DNA of 5,873 bases from Eudoraea sp. Lineage in GTDB: Bacteria > Bacteroidota > Bacteroidia > Flavobacteriales > Flavobacteriaceae. Position numbers and translations under genes: made by a program. The notes beneath the pieces are model-generated. The model did no database searches. It was not told where the DNA came from and saw only the letters and a program-made list of their open reading frames with translations. The first letter of the stretch is position 1. Each line of letters opens with the position of its first letter. Shown piece by piece: positions 1 to 5,716 of the stretch. The stretch spans positions 1-5,873 of the forward strand of contig JABDQS010000048.1 of NCBI GenBank assembly GCA_013042125.1, written 5' to 3'.

Positions 1-828
1 AAACAAGGGGATGACAGGTATCTGATCAATATTGATGTGTTTGTTTTCCAGATTGTTAAACACCTTGTGAAGTTCTTTCAGGGTAAAATCCCAGGCATCG
101 CCCTGGTTAGGGACCAATTCCTGCATCAAGGCGATAGTAATACTTACATTATCGGAATCTATGATACTCAAACTTCCCTGATAGGCCGGGGTATTCTTAT
201 ACCCTTTGCGTTCTGAGAGAAATCTGCTCATTTCATAATCCGGGTTCTTATCTGCATAGATTCTTCGAAAAAATTTGATCACAGATCTCCCATTGATGAT
301 GATAGAGGTATTGCTCTGTTCCAGGCCCATAAATTTTGAAGACTCGTAGGGCGTACTTTGAAAAGTAAGGCTTTTGTGATACTGTACCCTGGTGGTATCA
401 TTAGGTTCTGCTGTTATGATACGTTCATAGACCAGTTTCCGAAATGCTTCCAGATTGAGGGCATCAATAATAAAGCCTTCCTGTCCCTTGATACTCAATG
501 GAAGAATCCGATCTTTTTCAGCAAAGGATTCATCAGACACAAAGGCAATCGGTAAAAAATAATGCTGGTAAAAAGCTTCTTTAAAGTTCACTTCAAGCAA
601 TAGCCCGTAGTATACTTCTCCTCTTTGCTGAATCCTAAAGTACTCTTGTAATTCTATATATTTGAGTTTGCTGCTCTTACCGCCATACCAGCGTTGTTTT
701 ACCACGTAGTCTTCCAGGATCTCAGAAAGGAAAGCATCAATAAACTTTTTATCATCCATAAGGTTTTCCCACTCCACGTCAAAGACATAGGGCGGTTCCA
801 GAGATGACTCCTGCTTTTTGTTGGCCAT
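1..828 (-). CDS. mak: Maltokinase (ATP:maltose 1-phosphotransferase), N-terminal 276 codons; 3' end beyond window
   Basis: Phosphorylates maltose with ATP to give alpha-maltose-1-phosphate, the donor used by GlgE, in the cytoplasm. The frame is open from ATG at 828 to position 1 with no stop. Residues 45-60 (QRWYGGKSSKLKYIEL) match the N-terminal cap of maltokinases, whose hallmark is QRW[YF]xGK. Residues 173-189 (NTSIIINGRSVIKFFRR) form the nucleotide-binding beta strands with the conserved lysine K185. Residues 195-204 (NPDYEMSRFL) and 234-250 (LMQELVPNQGDAWDFTL) are further family blocks. The catalytic HGD loop and the metal-binding aspartate lie beyond the edge and were not seen; family members are about 450 residues. 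The start is 2 bp after the glgE stop (TAA-TA-ATG), with no Shine-Dalgarno, so translation is probably coupled. Because the cap begins near the N-terminus, this is not a TreS-maltokinase fusion with TreS at the front. Confidence 0.93.
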   Translation of the reverse strand, partial: MANKKQESSLEPPYVFDVEWENLMDDKKFIDAFLSEILEDYVVKQRWYGGKSSKLKYIELQEYFRIQQRGEVYYGLLLEVNFKEAFYQHYFLPIAFVSDESFAEKDRILPLSIKGQEGFIIDALNLEAFRKLVYERIITAEPNDTTRVQYHKSLTFQSTPYESSKFMGLEQSNTSIIINGRSVIKFFRRIYADKNPDYEMSRFLSERKGYKNTPAYQGSLSIIDSDNVSITIALMQELVPNQGDAWDFTLKELHKVFNNLENKHINIDQIPVIPLF

Positions 829-830
829 TA

Positions 831-2771
831 TTATTTTTTTATTTGAAACACATGGAAAGGGAGACTTGCCGGAAGCTCCACAAAATTCCATTCACTGTAC
901 CAAAGGTAACTATTGTCCGTAATGAGATCGTGCATCTGTATGGGCCTTCCTGCTTCTATCCCCAATTCGTTAAGAGGTAATTGCACCATTCCCTGCTGTG
1001 AATAGTAGGGATCGAGGTTTACAACGATAAGGGTTTCGTCCGTTCTTTCATCGTTCCATTTATAAAAAGCCATCAACATATCGTTCTCAATAGGACAAAA
1101 CCGAATATTGTTGGTTTGTTGGAGGGAAGGATGGCTCCTTCGTGCAAAGTTGAGTTTTGTCATCAAATAGGTGATCTTATTTTCAATAGACCAATCCCAG
1201 AAGCGTACTTCATATTTCTCTGAATGCAAGTATTCCTCCTTACCAGGCATAGCATCGGTCACCATGTATTCAAAAACAGGACCATAGATCCCTAAATTAC
1301 CGCAAAGGGTTGCTGCCAGAGCGTACCTGATGAGATGCATACTTTCATTGGCACCCTGGAGATGATATGGATTTATATCGGGAGTATTGGGCCAAAAATT
1401 AGGCCTGTAATACTCTTTCATTTCTGATTGGGTAAGCTCGGTCACATATTCCATGAGCTCATGTTTGTGTACCCGCCATGTAAAATAGGTATAGGACTGG
1501 GTAAAGCCCTGTTTGGCAAGTTGTTGCATTACTTTTGGCCTGGAAAAAGCCTCGGCCAGAAATAAAACATCCGGATGTTTTTTCTTTACTTCAGAAATCA
1601 ACCAATTCCAAAAATAGTAAGGCTTCGTATGAGGATTATCTACTCTGAAGATATTGACCCCAAATCCGATCCAATGAAGAGTGACATCCAGCAATTCTTG
1701 CCATAATTCCTTATATGCCTTAGATTCAAAATAAAAGTTTACAATATCCTGGTATTTTTTTGGCGGATTTTCTGCGTATTGCATGGTTCCATCGGGTCTT
1801 TTCCGAAACCATTCAGGATTTGTGATGGTATACGGGTGATCCGGAGCTGCTTGAAATGCAAGGTCCATCGCAACTTCTAACTGAAATTCTGATGCTTTTT
1901 TTATAAAACGTTTAAAATCTGCTTCATTACCTAATTCCGGATGTATGGATTTATGCCCTCCTAGGCGTGAGCCTATTCCCCAAGGTACTCCACTATCACC
2001 TTCCTGGGCCGCTGTTGCATTATTCTTACCTTTTCTATTAACCTCACCTATGGGATGTATGGGCGGTAAATAGATGGTATCAAAGCCCATAGCAGCAATT
2101 TTTGGTAATAGTCGCTCTGCGTCTTTAAAAGTACCGTGTACGCCCTCTTTGCTCGCTGTAGAACGCGGAAAGAACTCATACCAGGTACTAAATCTCGCCT
2201 TTTCACGATCTACATATACCTGCAGGACCACGCTTGAGTTTACGAAAGTTTTCAGCGGATGATTTACGAAAAGATCATGAAGTTTTACTGAGATGGCCTC
2301 TTTTATGGCCAGATCATAACTTTCCTTATCCTGAAAGGCACTGATAAGCTGTTCTACGTATGCCTTATTTTTTGAGGTAACGTTTTTCAATAGGTGTTCA
2401 AGATATTGAACGCCATCAAGTAATTCACTTGTAACTATCTGGTGATCTCTTAATTTGGCTTCGATCCCATGTTGCCAGTTCAGCGGATTATCTACCCATG
2501 CTTCTACTTTATAATCGTAAAATCCCTGTTTTTTAACTGAAAAGACAGCGCCGTGTGCATCGTTGCCAAGATGATGCATACGTACTGTGGTAAAAGATTT
2601 TTCACTTTCGTGTTTAAATGCAACATCGGCCTGAACAACATCATGTCCATCCCCTATCACATCTGCATACACTTCAATACTTTCATTTACGACACGTTTA
2701 ATAAAGTATGTTCCACACTGGAGTTGTGGCCTCATATTCTCAATTATAACCCTCGCTTGATTCATTGGCAT
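831..2771 (-). CDS. glgE: Alpha-1,4-glucan:maltose-1-phosphate maltosyltransferase (GlgE)
   Basis: Transfers maltosyl units from alpha-maltose-1-phosphate to the non-reducing end of alpha-1,4-glucans and releases phosphate; a cytoplasmic GH13 enzyme. The 646 residues are close to the usual family length. An N-terminal beta domain (about 7-105) carries RVIIENMRPQL and ADVIGDGHD. A helical insert (about 110-175) precedes the GH13 barrel, with YLPPIHPIG at 234-242. The barrel holds the nucleophile D378 in FRVDNPHTKP, acid/base E407 in FLAEAFSRP, and D465 in PNFWPNTPDINP. ENPPKKY (334-340) supplies the Asn, Lys and Tyr that bind the donor phosphate in Streptomyces GlgE, together with N379; this mapping is from memory of the family. 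A C-terminal beta domain follows from about 560. ATG at 2771 is preceded by an in-frame TAG at 2795; M3 is an alternative start. It leads an operon with maltokinase. All key residues are intact. Confidence 0.97.
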   Translation of the reverse strand: MPMNQARVIIENMRPQLQCGTYFIKRVVNESIEVYADVIGDGHDVVQADVAFKHESEKSFTTVRMHHLGNDAHGAVFSVKKQGFYDYKVEAWVDNPLNWQHGIEAKLRDHQIVTSELLDGVQYLEHLLKNVTSKNKAYVEQLISAFQDKESYDLAIKEAISVKLHDLFVNHPLKTFVNSSVVLQVYVDREKARFSTWYEFFPRSTASKEGVHGTFKDAERLLPKIAAMGFDTIYLPPIHPIGEVNRKGKNNATAAQEGDSGVPWGIGSRLGGHKSIHPELGNEADFKRFIKKASEFQLEVAMDLAFQAAPDHPYTITNPEWFRKRPDGTMQYAENPPKKYQDIVNFYFESKAYKELWQELLDVTLHWIGFGVNIFRVDNPHTKPYYFWNWLISEVKKKHPDVLFLAEAFSRPKVMQQLAKQGFTQSYTYFTWRVHKHELMEYVTELTQSEMKEYYRPNFWPNTPDINPYHLQGANESMHLIRYALAATLCGNLGIYGPVFEYMVTDAMPGKEEYLHSEKYEVRFWDWSIENKITYLMTKLNFARRSHPSLQQTNNIRFCPIENDMLMAFYKWNDERTDETLIVVNLDPYYSQQGMVQLPLNELGIEAGRPIQMHDLITDNSYLWYSEWNFVELPASLPFHVFQIKK

Positions 2772-2897
2772 ACTTGGTTCATTTGGTTTTGGCTAAAAAT
2801 AGAAAATAATACCCAAAGGAATCTTCTTAATCCCATAAATTTACCGGGTATATTTCGAGGCTATTTAAGATAATGTAATTTTTTGGAACGCTTTTTG

Positions 2898-2905
2898 TAA
2901 CTATA
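2898..2905 (+). promoter_or_regulatory. Candidate Bacteroidota -7 promoter box for the collagen-like lipoprotein gene
   Basis: TAACTATA matches the TAnnTTTG consensus at 5 of its 6 fixed positions or fewer, depending on how the third block is aligned, so it is weak by itself. Its context TTTTGTAACT (2893-2902) is identical to that of the much better box before the dihydrolipoamide dehydrogenase gene, which raises its credibility. No -33 TTG was found at the usual spacing. Transcription would begin near 2912, giving a leader of roughly 68 nt that contains the inverted repeat at 2937-2960. Confidence 0.33.
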
Positions 2906-2936
2906 GAAAAACATATTTAGAATCAAATCAAACCCC

Positions 2937-2960
2937 TATCTGAATATTGGTGTTCAGATA
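2937..2960 (+). repeat. Perfect 8-bp inverted repeat (leader hairpin or operator) upstream of the lipoprotein gene
   Basis: TATCTGAA (2937-2944) and TTCAGATA (2953-2960) are exact reverse complements around an 8-nt centre, TATTGGTG. Further inward, a T-G wobble and an A-T pair could extend the stem. It ends 19 nt before the ATG at 2980, downstream of the candidate promoter, so it could be an mRNA hairpin that affects stability or ribosome access. It could equally be a protein-binding dyad. No U-tract follows, so it is not an intrinsic terminator. Confidence 0.5.
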
Positions 2961-2979
2961 CAGTAAAAAAGTTTCAATT

Positions 2980-3537
2980 ATGAAAAAAATGTCACTCTTT
3001 TTTAGCGCAGTAGCCGTACTTTTTATGATCTCTTGTGAAGGCCCCGCAGGCCCTCCGGGCCCTCCCGGATTTGATGGGCTCGATGGTTTAGACGGAATTA
3101 ATATTCTGGGAACGGTCTTCGAAATTCAAGATAGTTTTACTCCGGCAAATGAGTATACACTGTTCTATGATTTTCCTAATACCATAGAGGTCTTCGAATC
3201 TGATGTAGTGTTGGTTTATATTCTTTGGGAGCAAACAGTAGATGGAAATAATGAGCCGGTGGATGTCTGGAGACTCCTCCCGCAGACCAGGTTACTGGAC
3301 CAGGGCATACTTCAATACAATTTTGATTACACCTTTTTTGATGTCAATGTTTTTCTGGAATCTGACTTTGATCTTAGCACACTGATGCCGGGAGATACAG
3401 ATGATCAGGTTTTCAGGATCGCTATTTTACCGGCAGACTTCGGTACCACCGGAAAGCTAGACACCTCTAATATAGACGCAGTGATGCGCGCACTCAATAT
3501 AACAGAAGATGAGGTGCAACGGATCATATTGAATTAA
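2980..3537 (+). CDS. Collagen-like acidic lipoprotein of unknown function
   Basis: Predicted envelope lipoprotein of 185 residues; function not recognised. MKKMSLFFSAVAVLFMISC is a signal peptide ending in a relaxed Bacteroidota lipobox (MIS-C), so C19 would be lipidated. Directly after it lie seven Gly-X-Y triplets (residues 21-41: GPA, GPP, GPP, GFD, GLD, GLD, GIN), resembling the short collagen-like openings of many flavobacterial lipoproteins. The remaining 144 residues resemble no family I can name. They look beta-rich and end in a probable helix (about 164-183). The mature protein is very acidic: I count 30 Asp/Glu against 6 Lys/Arg, and its only cysteine is C19. ATG at 2980 is chosen over the in-frame TTG at 2947 because it starts the signal peptide cleanly and the upstream part falls inside a hairpin. 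No acidic run follows the cysteine, so surface export cannot be claimed. Monocistronic, closed by its own terminator. Confidence 0.82.
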   Translation: MKKMSLFFSAVAVLFMISCEGPAGPPGPPGFDGLDGLDGINILGTVFEIQDSFTPANEYTLFYDFPNTIEVFESDVVLVYILWEQTVDGNNEPVDVWRLLPQTRLLDQGILQYNFDYTFFDVNVFLESDFDLSTLMPGDTDDQVFRIAILPADFGTTGKLDTSNIDAVMRALNITEDEVQRIILN

Positions 3538-3554
3538 CATTCAACCCCTTATTT

Positions 3555-3585
3555 ATCCCCTGTAGCTCTTTACAGGGGATTTTTT
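3555..3585 (+). terminator. Intrinsic (Rho-independent) terminator after the lipoprotein gene
   Basis: ATCCCCTGTA (3555-3564) pairs perfectly with TACAGGGGAT (3571-3580), giving a 10-bp stem around the 6-nt loop GCTCTT, followed by a run of six T (3580-3585). It begins 17 bp after the stop codon. There is no A-tract on the left flank, so it should act only on plus-strand transcripts. It separates this gene from msrB. Confidence 0.93.
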
Positions 3586-3591
3586 ATTGCC

Positions 3592-3599
3592 TATTTTTG
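3592..3599 (+). promoter_or_regulatory. Candidate Bacteroidota -7 promoter box for msrB
   Basis: TATTTTTG is an exact match to the TAnnTTTG consensus, 7 bp beyond the terminator T-tract. The expected -33 position (about 3569-3572) reads TTTA, one base off TTTG, and lies at the loop and 3' arm of the terminator hairpin. Transcription would begin near 3606, giving a leader of about 35 nt. The AT-rich setting makes chance matches likely, so support is moderate. Confidence 0.48.
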
Positions 3600-3640
3600 A
3601 AAGGAACAAGAAAAAATAACGACTAGTAGAAAAAATTGCT

Positions 3641-4150
3641 ATGAAAAAAATTATGCTTATCGGGATCGCTCTTCTAGCTATCAGCTGTAAAGGTGTCTCT
3701 CAGGAAAAAGAAATGAAGGACGAAGCCACTAAGGATTCTGAAACAGCTGAAAACACGTATCCCATAACAAAAACTGAAGCCGAATGGCGTGCAGAACTTA
3801 CGGATATGCAGTTCTACATTTTGAGGAAAGCCGGCACCGAGAATCCCGGTTCCAGTGAATTGCTCAAGAATAAAAAACCGGGCACCTATGTCTGTGCAGC
3901 TTGTAAAACTCCACTTTTTAGCAGTGAAGCTAAATTCGATTCCGGAACGGGCTGGCCCAGTTTTGACAAGGCAATTGAGGGGAATGTAGCCTATGATGTT
4001 GACTATAAAATTGGGTACGAACGTACGGAAGAGCACTGCGCCGTCTGTGGCGGACACCTTGGCCATGTTTTTAATGATGGTCCTAGAGAAACTACCGGTA
4101 AACGGCATTGTATCAATGGGGCTGCCCTGCAATTTGTCCCTGTAGAGTAA
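3641..4150 (+). CDS. msrB: Peptide methionine-(R)-S-oxide reductase, lipoprotein-anchored (MsrB)
   Basis: Reduces methionine-R-sulfoxide in oxidised proteins back to methionine. MKKIMLIGIALLAISC is a lipoprotein signal peptide (lipobox AIS-C, C16), so the enzyme should sit in the envelope, tethered by a Lys/Glu-rich linker (about 17-40). The MsrB domain covers about 43-167. It has the zinc-binding pairs C85xxC88 and C133xxC136, SGTGWPSF (101-108), GHLGHVFNDGP (138-148) and catalytic C157 in RHCING. The usual resolving cysteine in SGCGWPSF is threonine here (T103). All other cysteines are accounted for by zinc and lipid, so this is a one-cysteine type with an unknown reductant. RHCINGAAL also departs from the common R[YH]C[VI]NSASL. 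The 169 residues fit a full domain plus leader. An in-frame TAA at 3617 precedes the ATG, and no Shine-Dalgarno is visible. It stands alone between a terminator and the lpd promoter region. Confidence 0.97.
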   Translation: MKKIMLIGIALLAISCKGVSQEKEMKDEATKDSETAENTYPITKTEAEWRAELTDMQFYILRKAGTENPGSSELLKNKKPGTYVCAACKTPLFSSEAKFDSGTGWPSFDKAIEGNVAYDVDYKIGYERTEEHCAVCGGHLGHVFNDGPRETTGKRHCINGAALQFVPVE

Positions 4151-4209
4151 AGTACCTTTATCTAACTGATCGGTTTTATTAATATCAAGGCTTCCTTTTA
4201 GTTATTGGA

Positions 4210-4230
4210 GGTATTTCTTTGTTAAATACC
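4210..4230 (+). repeat. Inverted repeat, possible weak terminator of msrB
   Basis: GGTATTT (4210-4216) and AAATACC (4224-4230) pair exactly around the 7-nt loop CTTTGTT. The stem is AT-rich and only TTTTA follows after a gap (from 4236), so it is a poor intrinsic terminator. It could instead be a regulator-binding dyad; its right arm ends 36 bp before the lpd -7 box. Confidence 0.35.
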
Positions 4231-4266
4231 GTACATTTTAATAAAAAACGTTTCATTTTGGTTTTG

Positions 4267-4274
4267 TAACTTTG
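4267..4274 (+). promoter_or_regulatory. Bacteroidota -7 promoter box for the dihydrolipoamide dehydrogenase gene
   Basis: TAACTTTG matches the TAnnTTTG consensus exactly and sits in the sequence TTTTGTAACTTTGC, a form common before flavobacterial genes. At the expected -33 spacing only an A-run is present, so the upstream element is not evident. Transcription should start near 4281, giving a leader of about 32 nt. Confidence 0.6.
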
Positions 4275-4276
4275 CC

Positions 4277-4289
4277 GTCTTAACAAGAC
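4277..4289 (+). repeat. Small inverted repeat at the predicted lpd transcription start
   Basis: GTCTT (4277-4281) and AAGAC (4285-4289) are reverse complements around AAC. The dyad begins 2 bp after the -7 box and spans the predicted start site near 4281. It could be an operator half-site pair or simply chance; five base pairs is short. Confidence 0.3.
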
Positions 4290-4312
4290 AGATCTACAAA
4301 AATTAAAATTAG

Positions 4313-5704
4313 ATGAGCAATTTCGATGTTATTGTTTTAGGGAGCGGACCCGGAGGATATGTAACCGCAATCAGGGCTTCCCAACTGGGACTTAAGACCG
4401 CAATTATTGAAAAAGAGAGTCTTGGCGGGGTTTGCCTGAATTGGGGATGTATCCCTACCAAAGCCCTTTTAAAATCGGCACAGGTATTCGAGTACCTAAA
4501 ACACGCGGGTGACTACGGCTTAAAAATTGAAGGTGCTGATAAAGATTTTGATGCTGTAGTGAAGCGCAGCAGAGATGTGGCACAGGGAATGAGCAAAGGA
4601 GTTCAGTTCCTTATGAAGAAGAATAAGATAGAAGTTATAAATGGCTTTGGAAAAGTAAGTGCGGGAAAAAAGGTGAAAGTAACCGGGGAGGACGGGAAAG
4701 AGACCGAATACAGTGCCTCCCATATCATTATTGCCACCGGGGCACGAAGCAGGGAACTACCCAGCTTACCCCAGGATGGCAAAAAGATCATTGGCTACAG
4801 AAAGGCGATGACCCTTGAAAAACAACCGAAAAAACTCGTAGTGGTGGGCAGTGGGGCCATTGGGATAGAATTTGCATATTTCTATAATGCTATGGGGACC
4901 GAAGTAACCGTAGTAGAATTTTTACCAAACGTGGTTCCGGTAGAGGACGAAGAGATCTCCAAACAACTGGAACGCAGTTTTAAGAAAGCTGGAGTTAAAA
5001 TAATGACCTCATCCGAGGTTACCAAGGCAGATGCTTCTGGAGATGGCGTAAAAGTAACGGTAAAGACCCCTAAGGGGGAAGAGGTCATTGAGGCCGATGT
5101 GGTCCTTTCTGCTGTTGGAATTAAAACAAATATTGAGAACATAGGCCTGGAAGATGTGGGTATTGCTACTGACAGGGATAAGATCCTTGTGAACGACTTT
5201 TATCAGACCAACATTCCCGGCTATTACGCAATTGGTGATGTAACCGCAGGACCTGCACTAGCGCATGTTGCCTCTGCCGAGGGGATCTTATGTGTAGAAA
5301 AGATAGCCGGGATGCATGTTGAACCTCTAGACTACGGCAATATTCCCGGATGTACCTATTGCCTCCCTGAAGTAGCTTCAGTTGGGTTAACTGAAAAACA
5401 AGCTCTTGAGAAGGGCCACGACATCAAAGTAGGAAAATTTCCTTTCTCTGCGAGCGGGAAGGCACAGGCTTCAGGAAACTCAGAAGGATTCGTAAAGGTA
5501 ATTTTCGATGCCAAATACGGAGAATGGCTCGGCTGCCATATGATCGGTGCAGGAGTTACAGATATGATCGCAGAAGCTGTTCTGGGACGTAAATTGGAAA
5601 CTACCGGCCATGAGATCCTGAAAGCAGTACACCCCCACCCTACCATGAGCGAAGCGGTCATGGAAGCAGTGGCAGATGCCTATGGGGAAGTGATTCATCT
5701 TTAA
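4313..5704 (+). CDS. lpdA: Dihydrolipoyl (dihydrolipoamide) dehydrogenase, E3
   Basis: Reoxidises the dihydrolipoyl groups of 2-oxo-acid dehydrogenase complexes and/or the glycine cleavage system, passing electrons through FAD to NAD+; a cytoplasmic homodimer. The 463 residues are typical. In order: the FAD-binding GSGPGGY (10-16), the redox disulfide C41/C46 in GGVCLNWGCIPTK, ATGARSR (141-147), the NAD-binding GSGAIGIEFA (179-188) with E202 at the end of the next strand as expected for NAD+ preference, the second FAD motif YYAIGDV (304-310), and the dimer-interface domain ending in HPHPTMSE (440-447) with the catalytic pair H442/E447. An extra CTYC (347-350) occurs where E. coli Lpd has no cysteines. 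There is no lipoyl domain. TAG directly precedes the ATG, so the start is fixed. No E1, E2 or glycine-cleavage gene is adjacent, so the complex it serves cannot be told from context. Confidence 0.97.
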   Translation: MSNFDVIVLGSGPGGYVTAIRASQLGLKTAIIEKESLGGVCLNWGCIPTKALLKSAQVFEYLKHAGDYGLKIEGADKDFDAVVKRSRDVAQGMSKGVQFLMKKNKIEVINGFGKVSAGKKVKVTGEDGKETEYSASHIIIATGARSRELPSLPQDGKKIIGYRKAMTLEKQPKKLVVVGSGAIGIEFAYFYNAMGTEVTVVEFLPNVVPVEDEEISKQLERSFKKAGVKIMTSSEVTKADASGDGVKVTVKTPKGEEVIEADVVLSAVGIKTNIENIGLEDVGIATDRDKILVNDFYQTNIPGYYAIGDVTAGPALAHVASAEGILCVEKIAGMHVEPLDYGNIPGCTYCLPEVASVGLTEKQALEKGHDIKVGKFPFSASGKAQASGNSEGFVKVIFDAKYGEWLGCHMIGAGVTDMIAEAVLGRKLETTGHEILKAVHPHPTMSEAVMEAVADAYGEVIHL

Positions 5705-5716
5705 TCTCCAAAGAAG

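Larger units (their letters stand above)
2772..2979. other. Divergent intergenic region between glgE (minus) and the collagen-like lipoprotein gene (plus)
   Basis: This 208-bp AT-rich stretch must carry the 5' regions of both divergent genes. On the plus strand it contains a candidate -7 box (2898-2905) and a leader hairpin (2937-2960), listed separately. On the minus strand I found no exact TAnnTTTG box. The best near matches are the palindromic TAAATTTA at 2836-2843 and TATTTTTA at 2792-2799, each with A instead of the final G, and neither has a convincing -33 element. I see no further gene in it. Confidence 0.7.
4151..4312. other. Intergenic region between msrB and the dihydrolipoamide dehydrogenase gene
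   Basis: This 162-bp AT-rich gap holds three things, listed separately: a 7-bp inverted repeat that may end msrB transcription, a strong -7 box, and a small dyad at the probable transcription start. I see no small gene in it. Confidence 0.7.

Noticed and set aside
358..555. Plus-strand open frame of 65 codons opposite the maltokinase gene
   Set aside because: The minus strand reads through here as conserved maltokinase sequence, so this is a shadow frame.
2836..2843. Palindromic TAAATTTA as a glgE promoter or operator
   Set aside because: It lacks the final G of the -7 consensus, has no -33 partner, and such AT palindromes are common in AT-rich intergenic DNA.
2553..2873. Plus-strand open frame (106 codons) overlapping the 5' end of glgE and the intergenic region
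   Set aside because: Most of it is antisense to the conserved N-terminal domain of GlgE, its composition is not protein-like, and no domain is visible.
2947..2979. Upstream TTG start for the collagen-like lipoprotein, adding 11 residues
   Set aside because: It would place start and early codons inside the leader hairpin and put a charged extension before an already complete lipoprotein signal peptide starting at 2980.
3038..3102. GC-rich triplet repeat as a possible mobile or CRISPR-type repeat
   Set aside because: The repetition is explained by the Gly-X-Y protein code; the DNA copies are not identical and have no spacer structure.
3674..4132. Long minus-strand open frame (152 codons) opposite msrB
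   Set aside because: It lies wholly antisense to a gene with unmistakable MsrB motifs, and its translation has no recognisable domain. It is a shadow of the real gene.
5356..5698. Minus-strand open frames opposite the 3' part of lpd
   Set aside because: They are antisense to the well-conserved Lpd interface domain and carry no motif of their own.
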